Assembly (NCBI GenBank): GCA_005798285.1
Contig: SYKE01000287.1
Location: forward strand, 1 to 52,462
Reading direction: 5' to 3'
DNA: 52,462 nucleotides
Origin: Actinomycetota bacterium
Lineage (GTDB): Bacteria; Armatimonadota; SYMT01
Shown piece after piece: positions 42,208 through 51,683 of this stretch. A model generated the notes under the pieces. That model was not told the DNA's origin. It made no database searches and saw nothing but the letters and a program-made list of their open reading frames with translations. A program made the position numbers and the translations under genes. Within the stretch, counting starts at the first letter, position 1; every line of letters begins with the position of its first letter.

Positions 42208-44364
42208 ATTGGTGTTGAGGAGTGCGAGGCAGAAGTCGCGCCGTGCGGCCCTTATCGCTTCTCCTTCCGAGATCTCACCAGCTTCTCTTCGAGCCCGGTG
42301 AAATGCCGCCTGCTCCCGCAGAAACGCGACGGAAGCGTTGAGCTCGGCAGTCCCCGGTCGTCGTCCGAGACTTCGCTGGAATGCTTCAACCACCACTTGA
42401 GGTCCGAACGGATCTCCGGCAGCACGGATGAGTTTCTCCATCGCATCGGCCGCTGCATGTGAGTCCGCGCCGTTCATGAGGGCTAATGACTGCGGCGCCG
42501 TGGTGGTGCTTTCACGACGAGCACAGCTCAGATTGGTGTCCGGGAGGTCGAACGCGTCCAATCCCGGGGTGCTCAGATTGCGCCGCACAAAGGTATAGAG
42601 CGTGCGCCTGCGGCTATCCTCGGGCCGGGGCGACGTCGGCCAGACGGCCGCCCGGATGCCGGCGCCCTCCGGGAGCGCTGGGAACACTCCCGGCCCCCCC
42701 GGCGTTGGGTCCAGACGCCCGCTGACGGCCAGCAGCGAGTCTCGAATCGCTTCTGCTTCCAGCCGTCTTCGGTTCTGCCGCGAGAGCAACTGGTTGTCGG
42801 GATCTTTGGAACCCGCTTCGGGGGCGCCGATGGAGCTTTGACGGTAGGTGGAGGAGAGCACAAGTGTCCGGATGAGGCGCTTCACGCTCCAGCCCTGTTC
42901 GCGAAACTGGATCGCCAACGCATCGAGCAGCTCCGGATGCGTGGGGTTTTGGCCCCGAACTCCGAAGTCGCTGGGCGTTTCGACCAGACCCCTCCCGAAG
43001 AGGTGCTGCCAGACCCGATTGACATGAACGCGGGCGGTCAACGGGTTTTCATCCGAGACCATCCACCGCGCGAGCGCCAGTCTGCTTCCCGGGGGAGCGT
43101 CCGGCCGGCCCAGGATCTCGGGAGTGCCGGAACTCACGCGCTCGCCCTTCTGGGAGATCTCACCTCGATTCAGGACGTAGGTCTCAGCCGGCTTCGGCGC
43201 CGATGCGAGCCCCATGGCGCTGGGGAGCGGCCGGGGGCGCTCCTTCGCGAGATCTCGAAGCTGCTGTTGAAGTTCAAGATAGCGCCCCCGTTCCGAAGAG
43301 GGAAGGCGCCGCGCTACTTCCGCTGAGTCCGGTTCCACCTTCGCTTCGTTGCGCCGTACGAGGAGCTCCTGCTCTGCGGTTCTTCGGTCCTCTGGAGTGT
43401 TGAACGCTGTCTGCAGGTCGTCAGGGAGTTCGGCGATCTTCTGTTCTCGCAGTCGAACTCGGGCATCGCCTGCGGCGGCTTGCGACAGGCGCACGAGATC
43501 AGCACGCCTGCGTTCGAAGGCTTTCGTCTGGGCGGTGAAGGCTTGAAGCTCGGAAGGCATCGCCAGGGGCAGGTCCTTGCGGAACTCGGAGCCGGAGAAA
43601 TAGGCCTGGAAACGGTAGTAGTCCCTCTGCGTCAGCGGCTCGTACTTGTGGTCGTGGCAACGGGCGCAGGCAAGGGTCAGACCGAGAAATGCCAATCCGG
43701 CGGTGTCCGTCATGTCGTTCAACGTGTTCTGCCGGCGAGCCGCTTGATCCGCGGCATCGGTCATGTCCGGTCCGAGCAGGTTGAAGCCGGTCGCAATGCG
43801 CTCATCCGTGCCGCCAGGCGCCAACTCGTCTCCGGCCAATTGCTCCAGCACGAACCGGTCGAACGGCTTGTCCGCGTTCATGGAGCGGACCACATAGTCG
43901 CGATAGCGCCACATGTCCGGGCGCACCTCGTCGAATTCGTAGCCGTTCGAGTCTGCGTACCGAGCCACATCCAACCAGTGCCGCGCCCAGCGCTCCCCAA
44001 ACGCGGGAGACGCCAACAGGCGATCTACCACCCGTGCGTACTCGGTATCCGTCGGGTCGCGGAGGTAGGCCCGCTGCTCTTCGAGGGTTGGGGGCAGGCC
44101 GGTGAGATCAAACGTGACCCGCCGGAGGAGCGCCGCCGCTGAGGCAGGGGGCGCAACGGGAATCCCGGCGCGTTCGAGCCGGTCCAGTACGTAGCTGTCC
44201 GGAAGCGTTCGGACCCACCGTGGCGCTCGTACCCTGGGTGGGGCCTTACGAACGGGCGCCTTCCACGCCCAGTGGTTGCGCTGGGTTGGGGTGAACACCG
44301 GGCTTTCCCCAGCCACGGAGACGCTGAAGAGGAAGCAAGGAATGAGCAGGGTTGAAGGACGCAT
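42187..44364 (-). CDS. DUF1549/DUF1553 (PSD1) domain protein, secreted
   Basis: The product has 725 aa with a short signal peptide (MRPSTLLIPCFLFSVSVAG). DUF1549 (about 45-250) has RRVTFDLTGLPPT, ERWARHWLDVARYADSNGYE and ACARCHDHKYEPLTQRDYY, where CARCH is a CXXCH heme-type motif. DUF1553 (about 430-700) has LARWMVSDENPLTARVHVNR, FGRGLVETPSDFGV, TYRQSS and RRRLEAEAIRDSLLAVSG, and it ends NTNEFLFVN. The Planctomycetal PSCyt1 cytochrome domain usually at the N-terminus is missing. The family normally pairs with DUF1501 genes, but here the only DUF1501 gene is 24 kb away. The biochemical role is unknown. The gene ends in TAG inside a stem-loop. Confidence 0.92.
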   Translation of the reverse strand: MRPSTLLIPCFLFSVSVAGESPVFTPTQRNHWAWKAPVRKAPPRVRAPRWVRTLPDSYVLDRLERAGIPVAPPASAAALLRRVTFDLTGLPPTLEEQRAYLRDPTDTEYARVVDRLLASPAFGERWARHWLDVARYADSNGYEFDEVRPDMWRYRDYVVRSMNADKPFDRFVLEQLAGDELAPGGTDERIATGFNLLGPDMTDAADQAARRQNTLNDMTDTAGLAFLGLTLACARCHDHKYEPLTQRDYYRFQAYFSGSEFRKDLPLAMPSELQAFTAQTKAFERRRADLVRLSQAAAGDARVRLREQKIAELPDDLQTAFNTPEDRRTAEQELLVRRNEAKVEPDSAEVARRLPSSERGRYLELQQQLRDLAKERPRPLPSAMGLASAPKPAETYVLNRGEISQKGERVSSGTPEILGRPDAPPGSRLALARWMVSDENPLTARVHVNRVWQHLFGRGLVETPSDFGVRGQNPTHPELLDALAIQFREQGWSVKRLIRTLVLSSTYRQSSIGAPEAGSKDPDNQLLSRQNRRRLEAEAIRDSLLAVSGRLDPTPGGPGVFPALPEGAGIRAAVWPTSPRPEDSRRRTLYTFVRRNLSTPGLDAFDLPDTNLSCARRESTTTAPQSLALMNGADSHAAADAMEKLIRAAGDPFGPQVVVEAFQRSLGRRPGTAELNASVAFLREQAAFHRARREAGEISEGEAIRAARRDFCLALLNTNEFLFVN

Positions 44365-44480
44365 GGGCGGAATGGTCTCCGAGAGTTCATTCGCTGCGGG
44401 AGGCGGTTATCCTTCGATCCATTCGCCGAAGGGAGGCGGTCCAACGAGGTCTATCTCCAGACCTGGATGAGAATCGGCAC

Positions 44481-44852
44481 GTGCGCATCGGAAAGGGGGG
44501 TTCCTCTCGCCGTTACCGGGTGGACGAACCACGGTCGTTTCTGCGGCGGCACTTCGGGCTGCTGGCGAGACCCCCTCTGGCACACGATGAGGTGCTCCAC
44601 CTTTCTCCCTGCGGAAGCATCCACTCGTGGTTCCTCTCGAAACCGATTGATGTGGGGTTTCTGGATGCCGAGTGTCGAGTGCTCGCTGTGCGGCTATCGT
44701 TAAAGCCGTGGCGGATCGGGGCCGCTCCTCCGGGCACGCGGAGCGTACTGGAAGCGAGCGCCGGGGCCCTCCGCGAACTGGAAGTGGGAGATCGCCTCCG
44801 GTTTCAGGGTCCGAACCAGAACTTCCCGGCTGGGCGACACCATGGCGTTTGA
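44481..44852 (+). CDS. DUF192 family protein
   Basis: The product has 123 aa from a GTG at 44481; the frame is open from 44352 but offers only a TTG upstream. The DUF192 signature is seen as HFGLLARPPLAHDEVLHLSP, then IHSWFLSKPIDVGFLDAECR, and VLEASAGALRELEVGDRLRF. The usual FWMKNTLIPLDVAFL is replaced by SWFLSKPIDVGFL. The family has a small beta-barrel fold of unknown function and members can be exported; no signal peptide is visible here. The Shine-Dalgarno is poor, so the start is uncertain. It converges with the ABC ATPase gene 17 bp later. Confidence 0.72.
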   Translation: MRIGKGGSSRRYRVDEPRSFLRRHFGLLARPPLAHDEVLHLSPCGSIHSWFLSKPIDVGFLDAECRVLAVRLSLKPWRIGAAPPGTRSVLEASAGALRELEVGDRLRFQGPNQNFPAGRHHGV

Positions 44853-44869
44853 AGGACTTTCCTCGAACT

Positions 44870-45574
44870 CTACGAGTGGCTGCCGGTGCGGCGATCGCTA
44901 TCCACGAGCCCATCCACGAGTCTCACAATTCGATCGGTCTTGGCGGCAAAGCCGGGATCGTGTGTTACCACCAGAATCGTCTGCTTGTTCTCGGTGTTCA
45001 GCTCTCGGAGGAGCGTGTAGACCGCCTCGCTGTTCTTCGTGTCGAGGTTTCCGGTAGGCTCGTCGCAGAGGACGAGACTCGGTTGGTTGATGAGCGCTCG
45101 AGCGACTGCGACACGCTGCTGCTCACCACCGGAGAGCCTGGTGCTGCGCTGACGCGCCTTTCCGGCGAGCCCCACCCGATCCAGCAGCGATAACCCCCGT
45201 CGTTCAACAACGTCGCGCCGGGCGCCCCCGATGAGCGCCGGCATCAGGACGTTCTCCAACGCCGTAAACTCGGGCAGCAGGAAGTGGAACTGGAACACAA
45301 ACCCGACGTGCTTGTTCCGCACCGCAGCGACCTCCGTTTGCGAGAGAGACTCGACCGCTCGGCCAGCCACCAGCACGGAGCCGGTGGTGGGCATGTCGAG
45401 GGCGCCCAGAATGTAGAGAAGCGTACTCTTGCCGGAACCGCTGGGACCGACGATGGCGGCGAACTCTCCCGCTGGAAACTGCAGATTGATCCCTTTGAGG
45501 ACCTCCTGGGTGACTTGCCCCGCGAACACTTTTCGGAGATCTCGTGCTTCGAGCGCCACAGTTGGGGTTTCCAT
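44870..45574 (-). CDS. ABC transporter ATP-binding protein, LolD/MacB type
   Basis: The product has 234 aa, the usual length. It has Walker [10 protein letters not shown], the Q-loop region [19 protein letters not shown], signature [15 protein letters not shown], Walker [13 protein letters not shown] and the switch His in VVTHDPGF. The FVFQFH...[10 protein letters not shown] block is typical of the LolD/MacB/FtsE family that powers mechanotransmission without moving substrate through the membrane. Its ATG overlaps the permease stop as ATGA, so the two are translationally coupled. It probably drives lipoprotein release or export of a peptide or envelope component. Confidence 0.93.
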   Translation of the reverse strand: METPTVALEARDLRKVFAGQVTQEVLKGINLQFPAGEFAAIVGPSGSGKSTLLYILGALDMPTTGSVLVAGRAVESLSQTEVAAVRNKHVGFVFQFHFLLPEFTALENVLMPALIGGARRDVVERRGLSLLDRVGLAGKARQRSTRLSGGEQQRVAVARALINQPSLVLCDEPTGNLDTKNSEAVYTLLRELNTENKQTILVVTHDPGFAAKTDRIVRLVDGLVDSDRRTGSHS

Positions 45575-46851
45575 CAGCGCGCGGTCCGAATGATCTCGAC
45601 CGGGTCGTAGCGCGCGGCTCGGGCAGCGGGAAGCAGGCTCGAGATGAGGCTCATGGCCAGCGCAAACACGGTGGATGTGATGTAAACCGACGGCTCCTTC
45701 AGCATGGTGAACGTGTCCGAAACCACGAACCCTCCTCGTCCACCCATCCTGGTGTGGCTGAGCAGATCGATCATCCAGGCGGCGCCGAGCATCCCCAGCA
45801 CGGCCCCGACAATGCCGATCAGCACGCCCTCCACCACGAAGATCAGGGCGATGGAGCGCGCCGTCAGCCCGAGCGCTCGAAGGATGCCGATGTCGCGCCG
45901 TTTCTCGAGCACAGCGGAGATGAGACTGTTGGCGATGCCGAATCCAGCGACGAGGATCGTGAGGCCAACCGTTCCAAACGTCGTGCTGTTCTGCTGGCGC
46001 ATGATGTTGAAGAAGTTTGCGTTGGCTTCTTGCCAGCTCTGGGACTCCAACCCGGTGGTGAATTCGGCCTGTCGGGCGACCGCGGGCGCGGAGTCCGGAT
46101 TGGGAATCCGCAACGCGAATCCGCTCACGGCGCCGGAGAGATTGAAGAGAGTCTGGCCCGTGCTTAGACCCACAAACGCCTGGGTGCGGTCTACCACCAC
46201 CATTCCGCTCTTGAAGAACCCGACGACCCTCAGGTTCTGCACCTGGCCTGCGTCGCCCTCGAGCCGCACGCGTGAGCCGATCACGGCTCCCAACTCCTCG
46301 GCCAGCATAGCGCCGAGAATCACGGAGTCTCGTCGTCGGCTCAATGCATCGAGATCGCCAACCACCTTGGACTTGAATTCGATGACGCGATCATAATCCG
46401 TCGCGTCGACGCCGAACACGTTAGCCGCCCGAGCACGGGTGCCGCTGCGCACGAGTCCTCGGCCCTGGGCCCACACCGCGACCGCGGATACGGTCGGCAG
46501 TTCCGCCAGCCGCTGGATCGTTTCCCGATAACCCCGAATGCCCTTCTCCTTCTCCATCGGTTTCAGGCGGGATTGATCGTACAGCGTGGGGGCCAGCGAC
46601 TCCACAGCGGGGGCTCCGGACCGATACACGCGACCCTCGTCCACAACACCCCGTTCGCGGCCCCGAACCAGAACGCTGGGGGTGATGGTGAGCAGCGTAT
46701 CCAGGATTCGGCCCTGCAGGCCGAACATCATGGATTGCATCACCGTCATCACGAAGACCCCCACGCCCACGCCGAGGAGAATGAGCGATGTGGCTCTCAA
46801 GCGGGCCAGCAGGTGCCGTTGGGCAACGAAGAAGATGAAACGAAAACCCAT
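45574..46851 (-). CDS. ABC transporter permease, MacB/LolC (FtsX-like) type
   Basis: The product has 425 aa. One N-terminal membrane helix (LILLGVGVGVFVMTVMQSM) is followed by a large periplasmic MacB_PCD-like domain (about 45-290) and three C-terminal helices in the FtsX domain, including ILVAGFGIANSLISAVLEKR and the RRDIGILRALGLTARSI motif typical of LolC/MacB permeases. The start at ATG 46851 (MGFRFIFFVAQRHL) matches family N-termini; the frame extends to 46980 but overlaps the divergent promoter region. The stop overlaps the ATPase start by ATGA. The pair probably forms a type VII ABC transporter; the substrate cannot be told. Confidence 0.92.
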   Translation of the reverse strand: MGFRFIFFVAQRHLLARLRATSLILLGVGVGVFVMTVMQSMMFGLQGRILDTLLTITPSVLVRGRERGVVDEGRVYRSGAPAVESLAPTLYDQSRLKPMEKEKGIRGYRETIQRLAELPTVSAVAVWAQGRGLVRSGTRARAANVFGVDATDYDRVIEFKSKVVGDLDALSRRRDSVILGAMLAEELGAVIGSRVRLEGDAGQVQNLRVVGFFKSGMVVVDRTQAFVGLSTGQTLFNLSGAVSGFALRIPNPDSAPAVARQAEFTTGLESQSWQEANANFFNIMRQQNSTTFGTVGLTILVAGFGIANSLISAVLEKRRDIGILRALGLTARSIALIFVVEGVLIGIVGAVLGMLGAAWMIDLLSHTRMGGRGGFVVSDTFTMLKEPSVYITSTVFALAMSLISSLLPAARAARYDPVEIIRTAR

Positions 46852-46981
46852 AGTGTAACGCACGGAAGGCGGTCGCCACCGCCTCCACCCGACCAAGTGA
46901 GCCGTTTCAGTGTACGCGACGGGAACGAGGAGGCGCATCGCTTGCTTGGGTGAAACCTCCACCTGGGAGAATTGATTCACG

Positions 46982-48538
46982 ATGGATGGTCATTGGGCGA
47001 TCGATTTGGGGACCACCAACACGGTGGTCGCACGAGATTCCGCAGGGAGTGTGGAGGCAGTTCGGTTGAAGGCGCTCGCTCGTCAACTACCCGTCGAGCA
47101 GTTCCCCCTCATTCCGAGCGCGGTCCACGTCTACGAGGAGCGGGGTCCCTGGTGGCGCCTGTTTCGGAAGACTCGCCGTGCTATCATCGGTCAGCCGGCC
47201 CTAAGCCGGAACTTCGACGGTCGCTCTCCTTCATTTTCCCAAAGCTTCAAGCCGATGCTGGCGATGGAGCCGCATCGGACACTGGCCCACCTGCCGGATG
47301 GCAGGCCGGTATCCGCCCGCGAGATCACCCACCTGTTCCTCGCAGAACTCATTCGCGACATTCGCATGGAGCACGGCGAAAAAGTGCTCGATTTGACGAT
47401 CCCGGCGCCGGTGGGCTACTTCGAGCACTACCGGGCCGAGCTGCAGGCGGGGGTTCGTCTTGCGGGCGTCAAGCGAATGCGATCGCTCGATGAGCCGGTG
47501 GCGGCGGCGCTGGGCTATGGCGTCAACATCGGACGCGACGAAGTGCTGCTGGTTCTCGACTTCGGAGGCGGCACCCTCAATCTCGCCGTCCTGAGGCTGG
47601 GTCCTCAGTCGGCCCACACCGGGCGCGCCGACGTGTTGGCCAAACACATGGTGTTCCTCGGCGGCAACAACGTCGACGTCTGGATTCTCAATCACCTGTT
47701 TCCCAAACTCAAGCCGGGAGAGGAGTGGCCCCGAAATCTGGTGTGGGAAGCAATCCGGGTGAAGGAGCAGCTCAGCGACCAAAGCGTGGTGGAATTCGAG
47801 GAGGACGGCCTGAAGGCACAGATGACTCGGAACGATCTCATCGAGATGCTCACCAGGGAGGGTCTCTATGAACAGATCCGCGTAGCCCTGGCCGACATCC
47901 AGCGGCAACTGCTGGAGAGCGGCGTCGATCACGTCGACGAAGTGCTGATGGTGGGCGGGTCAACTCAGCTTCCGGGGATTCCCGCGGTGGTGGACGACTT
48001 CTTCCCCACATCCGTGGTGCGGCATGATCGGGAGTACGTGTTCACATCGGTGGCGTTGGGCGCGGCTCGGTACGCGGGGGGCGTGCCGGTGGAGGACTTC
48101 GCCTACCACGACTACGCCATCGCCGTCCAGGATGAGGTCAACCACCGGGTGGAGTACGAGCTCGTAGTTCCTCGCCGGACGCGCTACCCGACGGCGCCGG
48201 ACTTCGCGATGCGGTATTACAAGGACTATCAAGGCATGACGGAGGTCCGCTTTGCCGTCTGCGAGGTGGGACGGCTGGGCCAGGCGCCGGTGAAGTGGGA
48301 GCGGCGCCCCAACGGTCAGCTCTACTGGGCGGCCACAACGGATGAGGAGAAGGCGCAGGTGATGGAGCTGAATCCCAACGACGCCGCGCTGCCCCTGACA
48401 CCCACCGGACAGGGCACCAATCCTCGTCTCCGAGTGACGTATTCCATCAACGAGGATCGGTGGCTCTGCAGCACGGTGGAGGATCTCGTCCGTAAAGAGT
48501 TCATTCGCGTGGATGAACCCGTGGTTCGGCTGCGGTAG
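46982..48538 (+). CDS. Short Hsp70-like (DnaK-type) protein
   Basis: The product has 518 aa against about 640 for DnaK. The ATPase domain is intact: phosphate-1 loop AIDLGTTNTVVA (7-18), DEPVAAALGYG, phosphate-2 loop LDFGGGTLNLAVL and the adenosine motif MVGGSTQLPGI. After about residue 370 there is only about 150 residues, beta-rich (VEYELVVPRRTRYPTAPDFA), with no alpha-helical lid and no EEVD-like tail, so substrate binding must differ from DnaK. No grpE or dnaJ is adjacent. It is divergent from the ABC permease across 130 bp. Its partner may be a J-domain-less system; this is speculation. Confidence 0.85.
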   Translation: MDGHWAIDLGTTNTVVARDSAGSVEAVRLKALARQLPVEQFPLIPSAVHVYEERGPWWRLFRKTRRAIIGQPALSRNFDGRSPSFSQSFKPMLAMEPHRTLAHLPDGRPVSAREITHLFLAELIRDIRMEHGEKVLDLTIPAPVGYFEHYRAELQAGVRLAGVKRMRSLDEPVAAALGYGVNIGRDEVLLVLDFGGGTLNLAVLRLGPQSAHTGRADVLAKHMVFLGGNNVDVWILNHLFPKLKPGEEWPRNLVWEAIRVKEQLSDQSVVEFEEDGLKAQMTRNDLIEMLTREGLYEQIRVALADIQRQLLESGVDHVDEVLMVGGSTQLPGIPAVVDDFFPTSVVRHDREYVFTSVALGAARYAGGVPVEDFAYHDYAIAVQDEVNHRVEYELVVPRRTRYPTAPDFAMRYYKDYQGMTEVRFAVCEVGRLGQAPVKWERRPNGQLYWAATTDEEKAQVMELNPNDAALPLTPTGQGTNPRLRVTYSINEDRWLCSTVEDLVRKEFIRVDEPVVRLR

Positions 48539-48546
48539 CAAGAGGT

Positions 48547-49314
48547 CTACAAGCCGAGCTCGTTCTTTAGATAGCTCAGGCTCACTCGTGCGCTCTCCGT
48601 TGGGGTGGACGTGGCCCGGTCCTGCTCATACACCACCCACTCGGGCGAGAGCGACGACGCTGCGCTGAAAGCGGCCTTCAGGTCGACCACTCCGCGCCCC
48701 AATTCGCGAAACTCCGCCTTGCCGTCGGCTCCCCGAACTCCATCCTTGAAGTGGAAGTAGATGGAGCGATCGGCGTTGGCTCGGATGAACTCGACGGGAT
48801 CGGCGCCGCCGTGGTAGATCCAGTACACGTCGAGGCAGTACTTCACCACCGCAGGATCGGTTTCCGACTTGAGGATGTCCATCCCGCACATGTCGCCTTC
48901 CCGGTCTTCGAATTCCCAGGCGTGGTTGTGATAGCAGAACGCGATTCCGGCATCGGCGCACTGCTTGCCGACCGCGTTGAATGTTGCCGACGCATCCCGA
49001 TAGGCGGCCAGCCCCCGCGAGCGATCCCCAACCCCGCTGCACATCAGGTAGCCACCGCCCAGGGCTTTGACAAAGGCGATGTTCTCGGCTAGCTTCTCGG
49101 CGTCGGTGAACTCGCCGTAGCCCGAGTGGCACCCGCAGAGCGCCAGTCCGTTCTCCTCGAAAGCCGAGCGGACAGCGGTTTCGGAGCCTTCCTGACGAAA
49201 CAGATTGCCGGTCTCCGCGCCCGCGTAGCCCATCTCTGCAACTTCACGGAGAACGCCGCAAACGTCGTCCCGATTTCGCTGACCGTACACGATCAACTGA
49301 ATCCCAGCCCGCAT
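48547..49314 (-). CDS. Sugar phosphate isomerase/epimerase (TIM barrel)
   Basis: The product has 255 aa and belongs to the xylose-isomerase-like (AP endonuclease family 2) superfamily. Typical segments are GYAGAETGNLFRQEG, ALCGCHSGYGEF, FCYHNHAWEFE, CLDVYWIYHGGADPVEFI, YFHFKDG and AEFRELGRGVVDLKAAFSA. His and Glu/Asp residues for a divalent metal are present. It isomerises or epimerises a keto or phospho sugar in the cytoplasm. It is the last gene of an operon behind D-galactonate dehydratase, so its substrate is probably a related sugar acid or inositol. There is no signal peptide. Confidence 0.88.
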   Translation of the reverse strand: MRAGIQLIVYGQRNRDDVCGVLREVAEMGYAGAETGNLFRQEGSETAVRSAFEENGLALCGCHSGYGEFTDAEKLAENIAFVKALGGGYLMCSGVGDRSRGLAAYRDASATFNAVGKQCADAGIAFCYHNHAWEFEDREGDMCGMDILKSETDPAVVKYCLDVYWIYHGGADPVEFIRANADRSIYFHFKDGVRGADGKAEFRELGRGVVDLKAAFSAASSLSPEWVVYEQDRATSTPTESARVSLSYLKNELGL

Positions 49315-49370
49315 GGTCGTAACTTCAACTTTCTCTGATCAGACCGTTCGGATCAGATCGATCACTCTCA

Positions 49371-50489
49371 CTACCAGTCGGCAACGCTGCCGTCGTCCTC
49401 GTGATACAGCTCAGGTCCGTGCCACTGGTGGCCCGTCTTTGCGGCGACGGCTTCGTCATCCAGCTCGATTCCGAGGCCAGGCCCGGTCGGCAGCTCGATG
49501 TAGCCGTTCTCCAGAACGAAGGGCTGCTTCAGATAGCCCTCCCCGAGGGACACCTGCTCCTGCACCATGAAGTTGGGAATACAGGCGTCAAGCTGGATAC
49601 AGGCTGCCAGCGAAATCGGTCCGAGCGGGTTGTGCGGAGCGACTCCGGCGTAGTAACACTCGGCCATTGCGGCGATCTTCTTGCACTCCAGAATGCCGCC
49701 GGCGTGGCAAAGGTCGGGTTGAACGACCACCGCAGCTTGCTTCTCCAGCACTTCTCGGAACGCCCACTTCGTGAAAAGGCGCTCACCAGTGGCGATGGGC
49801 ACGGATGTGGAGCGGGCGACCGTCACCATCGCGTCGACGTTCTGAGGCAGACAGGGTTCTTCGATGAACATCGGGTGATAGGGCTCGAGCGCCTTCGCCA
49901 GCCGGACCGCCAGGGCAGGGCTGATTTGTCCGTGGAAGTCGATCGCGATGTCGACGCCGGATCCGACAGTGGCACGCATCGCCGCGAAGCGATCGGCGCA
50001 GGCCTCCACGAATGCCGGTGTCTCGACGATGCGGACGGCGCGACGTCCGATTCCCGTCTTGAGCGCCGTGTAACCCTGCGCCACTCGGACGGACGCAGAT
50101 GCGGCGGCTTCTTCCGGCGTGGCGCCGCCGCAGTGGGCGTACATTCGGATCCGATCCCGGCAGGCGCCGCCCAGGAGTTGATAGACCGGAGCGTTCAGCG
50201 ACTTGCCGAGGATGTCCCACATCGCTTGCTCGATTCCGGAGAGCGCTGAGGTGAGCACCGGGCCGCCTCGATAGAAGGCGTGTCGGTAGATGGCCTGCCA
50301 GTGATGCTCAATGCGGCGCGGGTCCTTTCCGATCAGGTACTCCTCACACTCCGCCACGGCCTGCGCCACGGTGTGCGCCCGACCCTCCACCACCGGTTCT
50401 CCCAGCCCCACGATACCGACATCCGTGTGCATCTTCAAGAACAGCCATCGCGGCTGCACCAGGATCGTTTCCAATCGTGTGATCTTCAT
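49371..50489 (-). CDS. dgoD: D-galactonate dehydratase (enolase superfamily)
   Basis: The product has 372 aa; E. coli DgoD has 382. It removes water from D-galactonate to give 2-keto-3-deoxy-galactonate. The MR/MLE barrel shows the DgoD residues: AIDFHGQISP (Asp and His), FIEEPCLPQN (Glu), GERLFTKW (Glu), VVQPDLCHAGGI and APHNPLGPIS (His). The N-terminal capping domain has HWQAIYRHAFYRGGPVLTSA. It lies 44 bp after an EamA transporter and 56 bp before a TIM-barrel isomerase, in one likely operon. 2-Keto-3-deoxygalactonate kinase and aldolase are not in the window. Confidence 0.92.
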   Translation of the reverse strand: MKITRLETILVQPRWLFLKMHTDVGIVGLGEPVVEGRAHTVAQAVAECEEYLIGKDPRRIEHHWQAIYRHAFYRGGPVLTSALSGIEQAMWDILGKSLNAPVYQLLGGACRDRIRMYAHCGGATPEEAAASASVRVAQGYTALKTGIGRRAVRIVETPAFVEACADRFAAMRATVGSGVDIAIDFHGQISPALAVRLAKALEPYHPMFIEEPCLPQNVDAMVTVARSTSVPIATGERLFTKWAFREVLEKQAAVVVQPDLCHAGGILECKKIAAMAECYYAGVAPHNPLGPISLAACIQLDACIPNFMVQEQVSLGEGYLKQPFVLENGYIELPTGPGLGIELDDEAVAAKTGHQWHGPELYHEDDGSVADW

Positions 50490-50533
50490 CGCTCACCCTC
50501 CAGCGGTTCACGGCCCGGGCGACATGGCTCCCG

Positions 50534-51529
50534 TCACTCGGACTTCCAGTTCAGCAAGACAACAGCCGCCACGGCGAGGGCAATACCCAGCCATGCACTC
50601 GGACGTGGCCGTTCTTTCCACAGCGCCATGGACAGAAGCGCGTTCACCGTAATCCCGAGTGCTGCCGACACGGGAAACACGATGATTGCCGGCAATTCCC
50701 GCAGAGCCAGCAGCAGGAACACAAGTTGCAGGACATTGATGATGCCCAACAGCACCCCTATCCCGCCTTCGGAGAGTTCTTTTCCTTCATCCAATTGCGG
50801 GTGCTCTCCACCGGAGGGAGATGCGTCATCATGCCGGCCCGTGTCACCGGAGAACGCCATCCACAGCGCTGTGAAAACCGATGCGGAAGCGAAGAGCGCC
50901 GCCGAGTAGAGGGGGAGATCCCCCGGCGGCCGTACTGCGGCGAACTCCTTCATGACGACCTGGGAAGATCCGGTGGAAAGAAAGAGGATCGGCACCAGTG
51001 GGCTCAGTCGCCTCGGTTGAGCATCCCCACTCGATCCCGACGAGCCGGCGAGGAGCGGAAGCGCCACTGCGGTGGTTACGATTCCCAGTGTCTGCAGTTC
51101 GTTCGGTCGCTCACCGAAGCGCCAGATCGAGACCGCTACGGGGACCATCAGGGACAACTGCACTACCGCTCCGGTGATCGAAACCCCGGAGCGCCGCATG
51201 GTCGGCAGCATTAACACGAGCGAACTGACATAGGTGAATCCGGCCAGACCGCCCAGGATCAGCGTCTGAGAATTCCAACTTCCGGCCGCAGATGCCCAGA
51301 GCGCACAGCCGACCGCTGCGACTACGTAGTTGATGCATGCGGCGAGCATCGGTCGACGAGTGCGGGCCTGCGAGAGCCGTAGTAGGTGCGAGAAGCTGAC
51401 TGTGAATCCCAGCCGGAGAAGCAGGTAGAGCAAGTGGGAATACCGGTTGCGGGTTCGCCGCTGAGAGGTGAGAGCCTGCGGCGGAAGCGCGTCCGGAGGT
51501 CGGGTTCGCCGGCCGGGAACTGAATCCAT
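50534..51529 (-). CDS. EamA/DMT-superfamily transporter
   Basis: The product has 331 aa with about ten membrane helices in two EamA halves (for example YVSSLVLMLPTMRRSGVSI, and IIVFPVSAALGITVNALLSM), ending in AVVLLNWKSE. The drug/metabolite transporter family moves amino acids, sugars and related metabolites. The open frame starts at 51613, but that would begin inside the terminator; ATG 51529 has AAAGG 4 nt upstream and is preferred. A His/Asp-rich loop (GRHDDASPSGGEHPQLDEGKE) links the halves. As the first gene before dgoD, it may transport galactonate or a product; this is inference. Confidence 0.82.
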   Translation of the reverse strand: MDSVPGRRTRPPDALPPQALTSQRRTRNRYSHLLYLLLRLGFTVSFSHLLRLSQARTRRPMLAACINYVVAAVGCALWASAAGSWNSQTLILGGLAGFTYVSSLVLMLPTMRRSGVSITGAVVQLSLMVPVAVSIWRFGERPNELQTLGIVTTAVALPLLAGSSGSSGDAQPRRLSPLVPILFLSTGSSQVVMKEFAAVRPPGDLPLYSAALFASASVFTALWMAFSGDTGRHDDASPSGGEHPQLDEGKELSEGGIGVLLGIINVLQLVFLLLALRELPAIIVFPVSAALGITVNALLSMALWKERPRPSAWLGIALAVAAVVLLNWKSE

Positions 51530-51576
51530 TCGGCCTTTGCGGCCGCCCGGCGCCAATCCCGGCAAGAACGCAAAAG

Positions 51577-51605
51577 GGCCCTGGATCCTTATGGAATCCA
51601 GGGCC
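51577..51605 (-). terminator. Rho-independent terminator of the KGGSD-repeat gene
   Basis: GGCCCTGGAT (51577-51586) and ATCCAGGGCC (51596-51605) form a perfect 10-bp stem extended by two more pairs around a TTAT loop. On the minus strand a TTTTG tract follows. It lies about 80 bp past the repeat-gene stop and just before the EamA start. Confidence 0.75.
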
Positions 51606-51683
51606 GCGTCCACAGTCTGCGGTGGTAGCCGCTACTAACCGCGTGCCGGCGCCGTTCGATTTGAAGTCGGCGCTGGAACTGTC

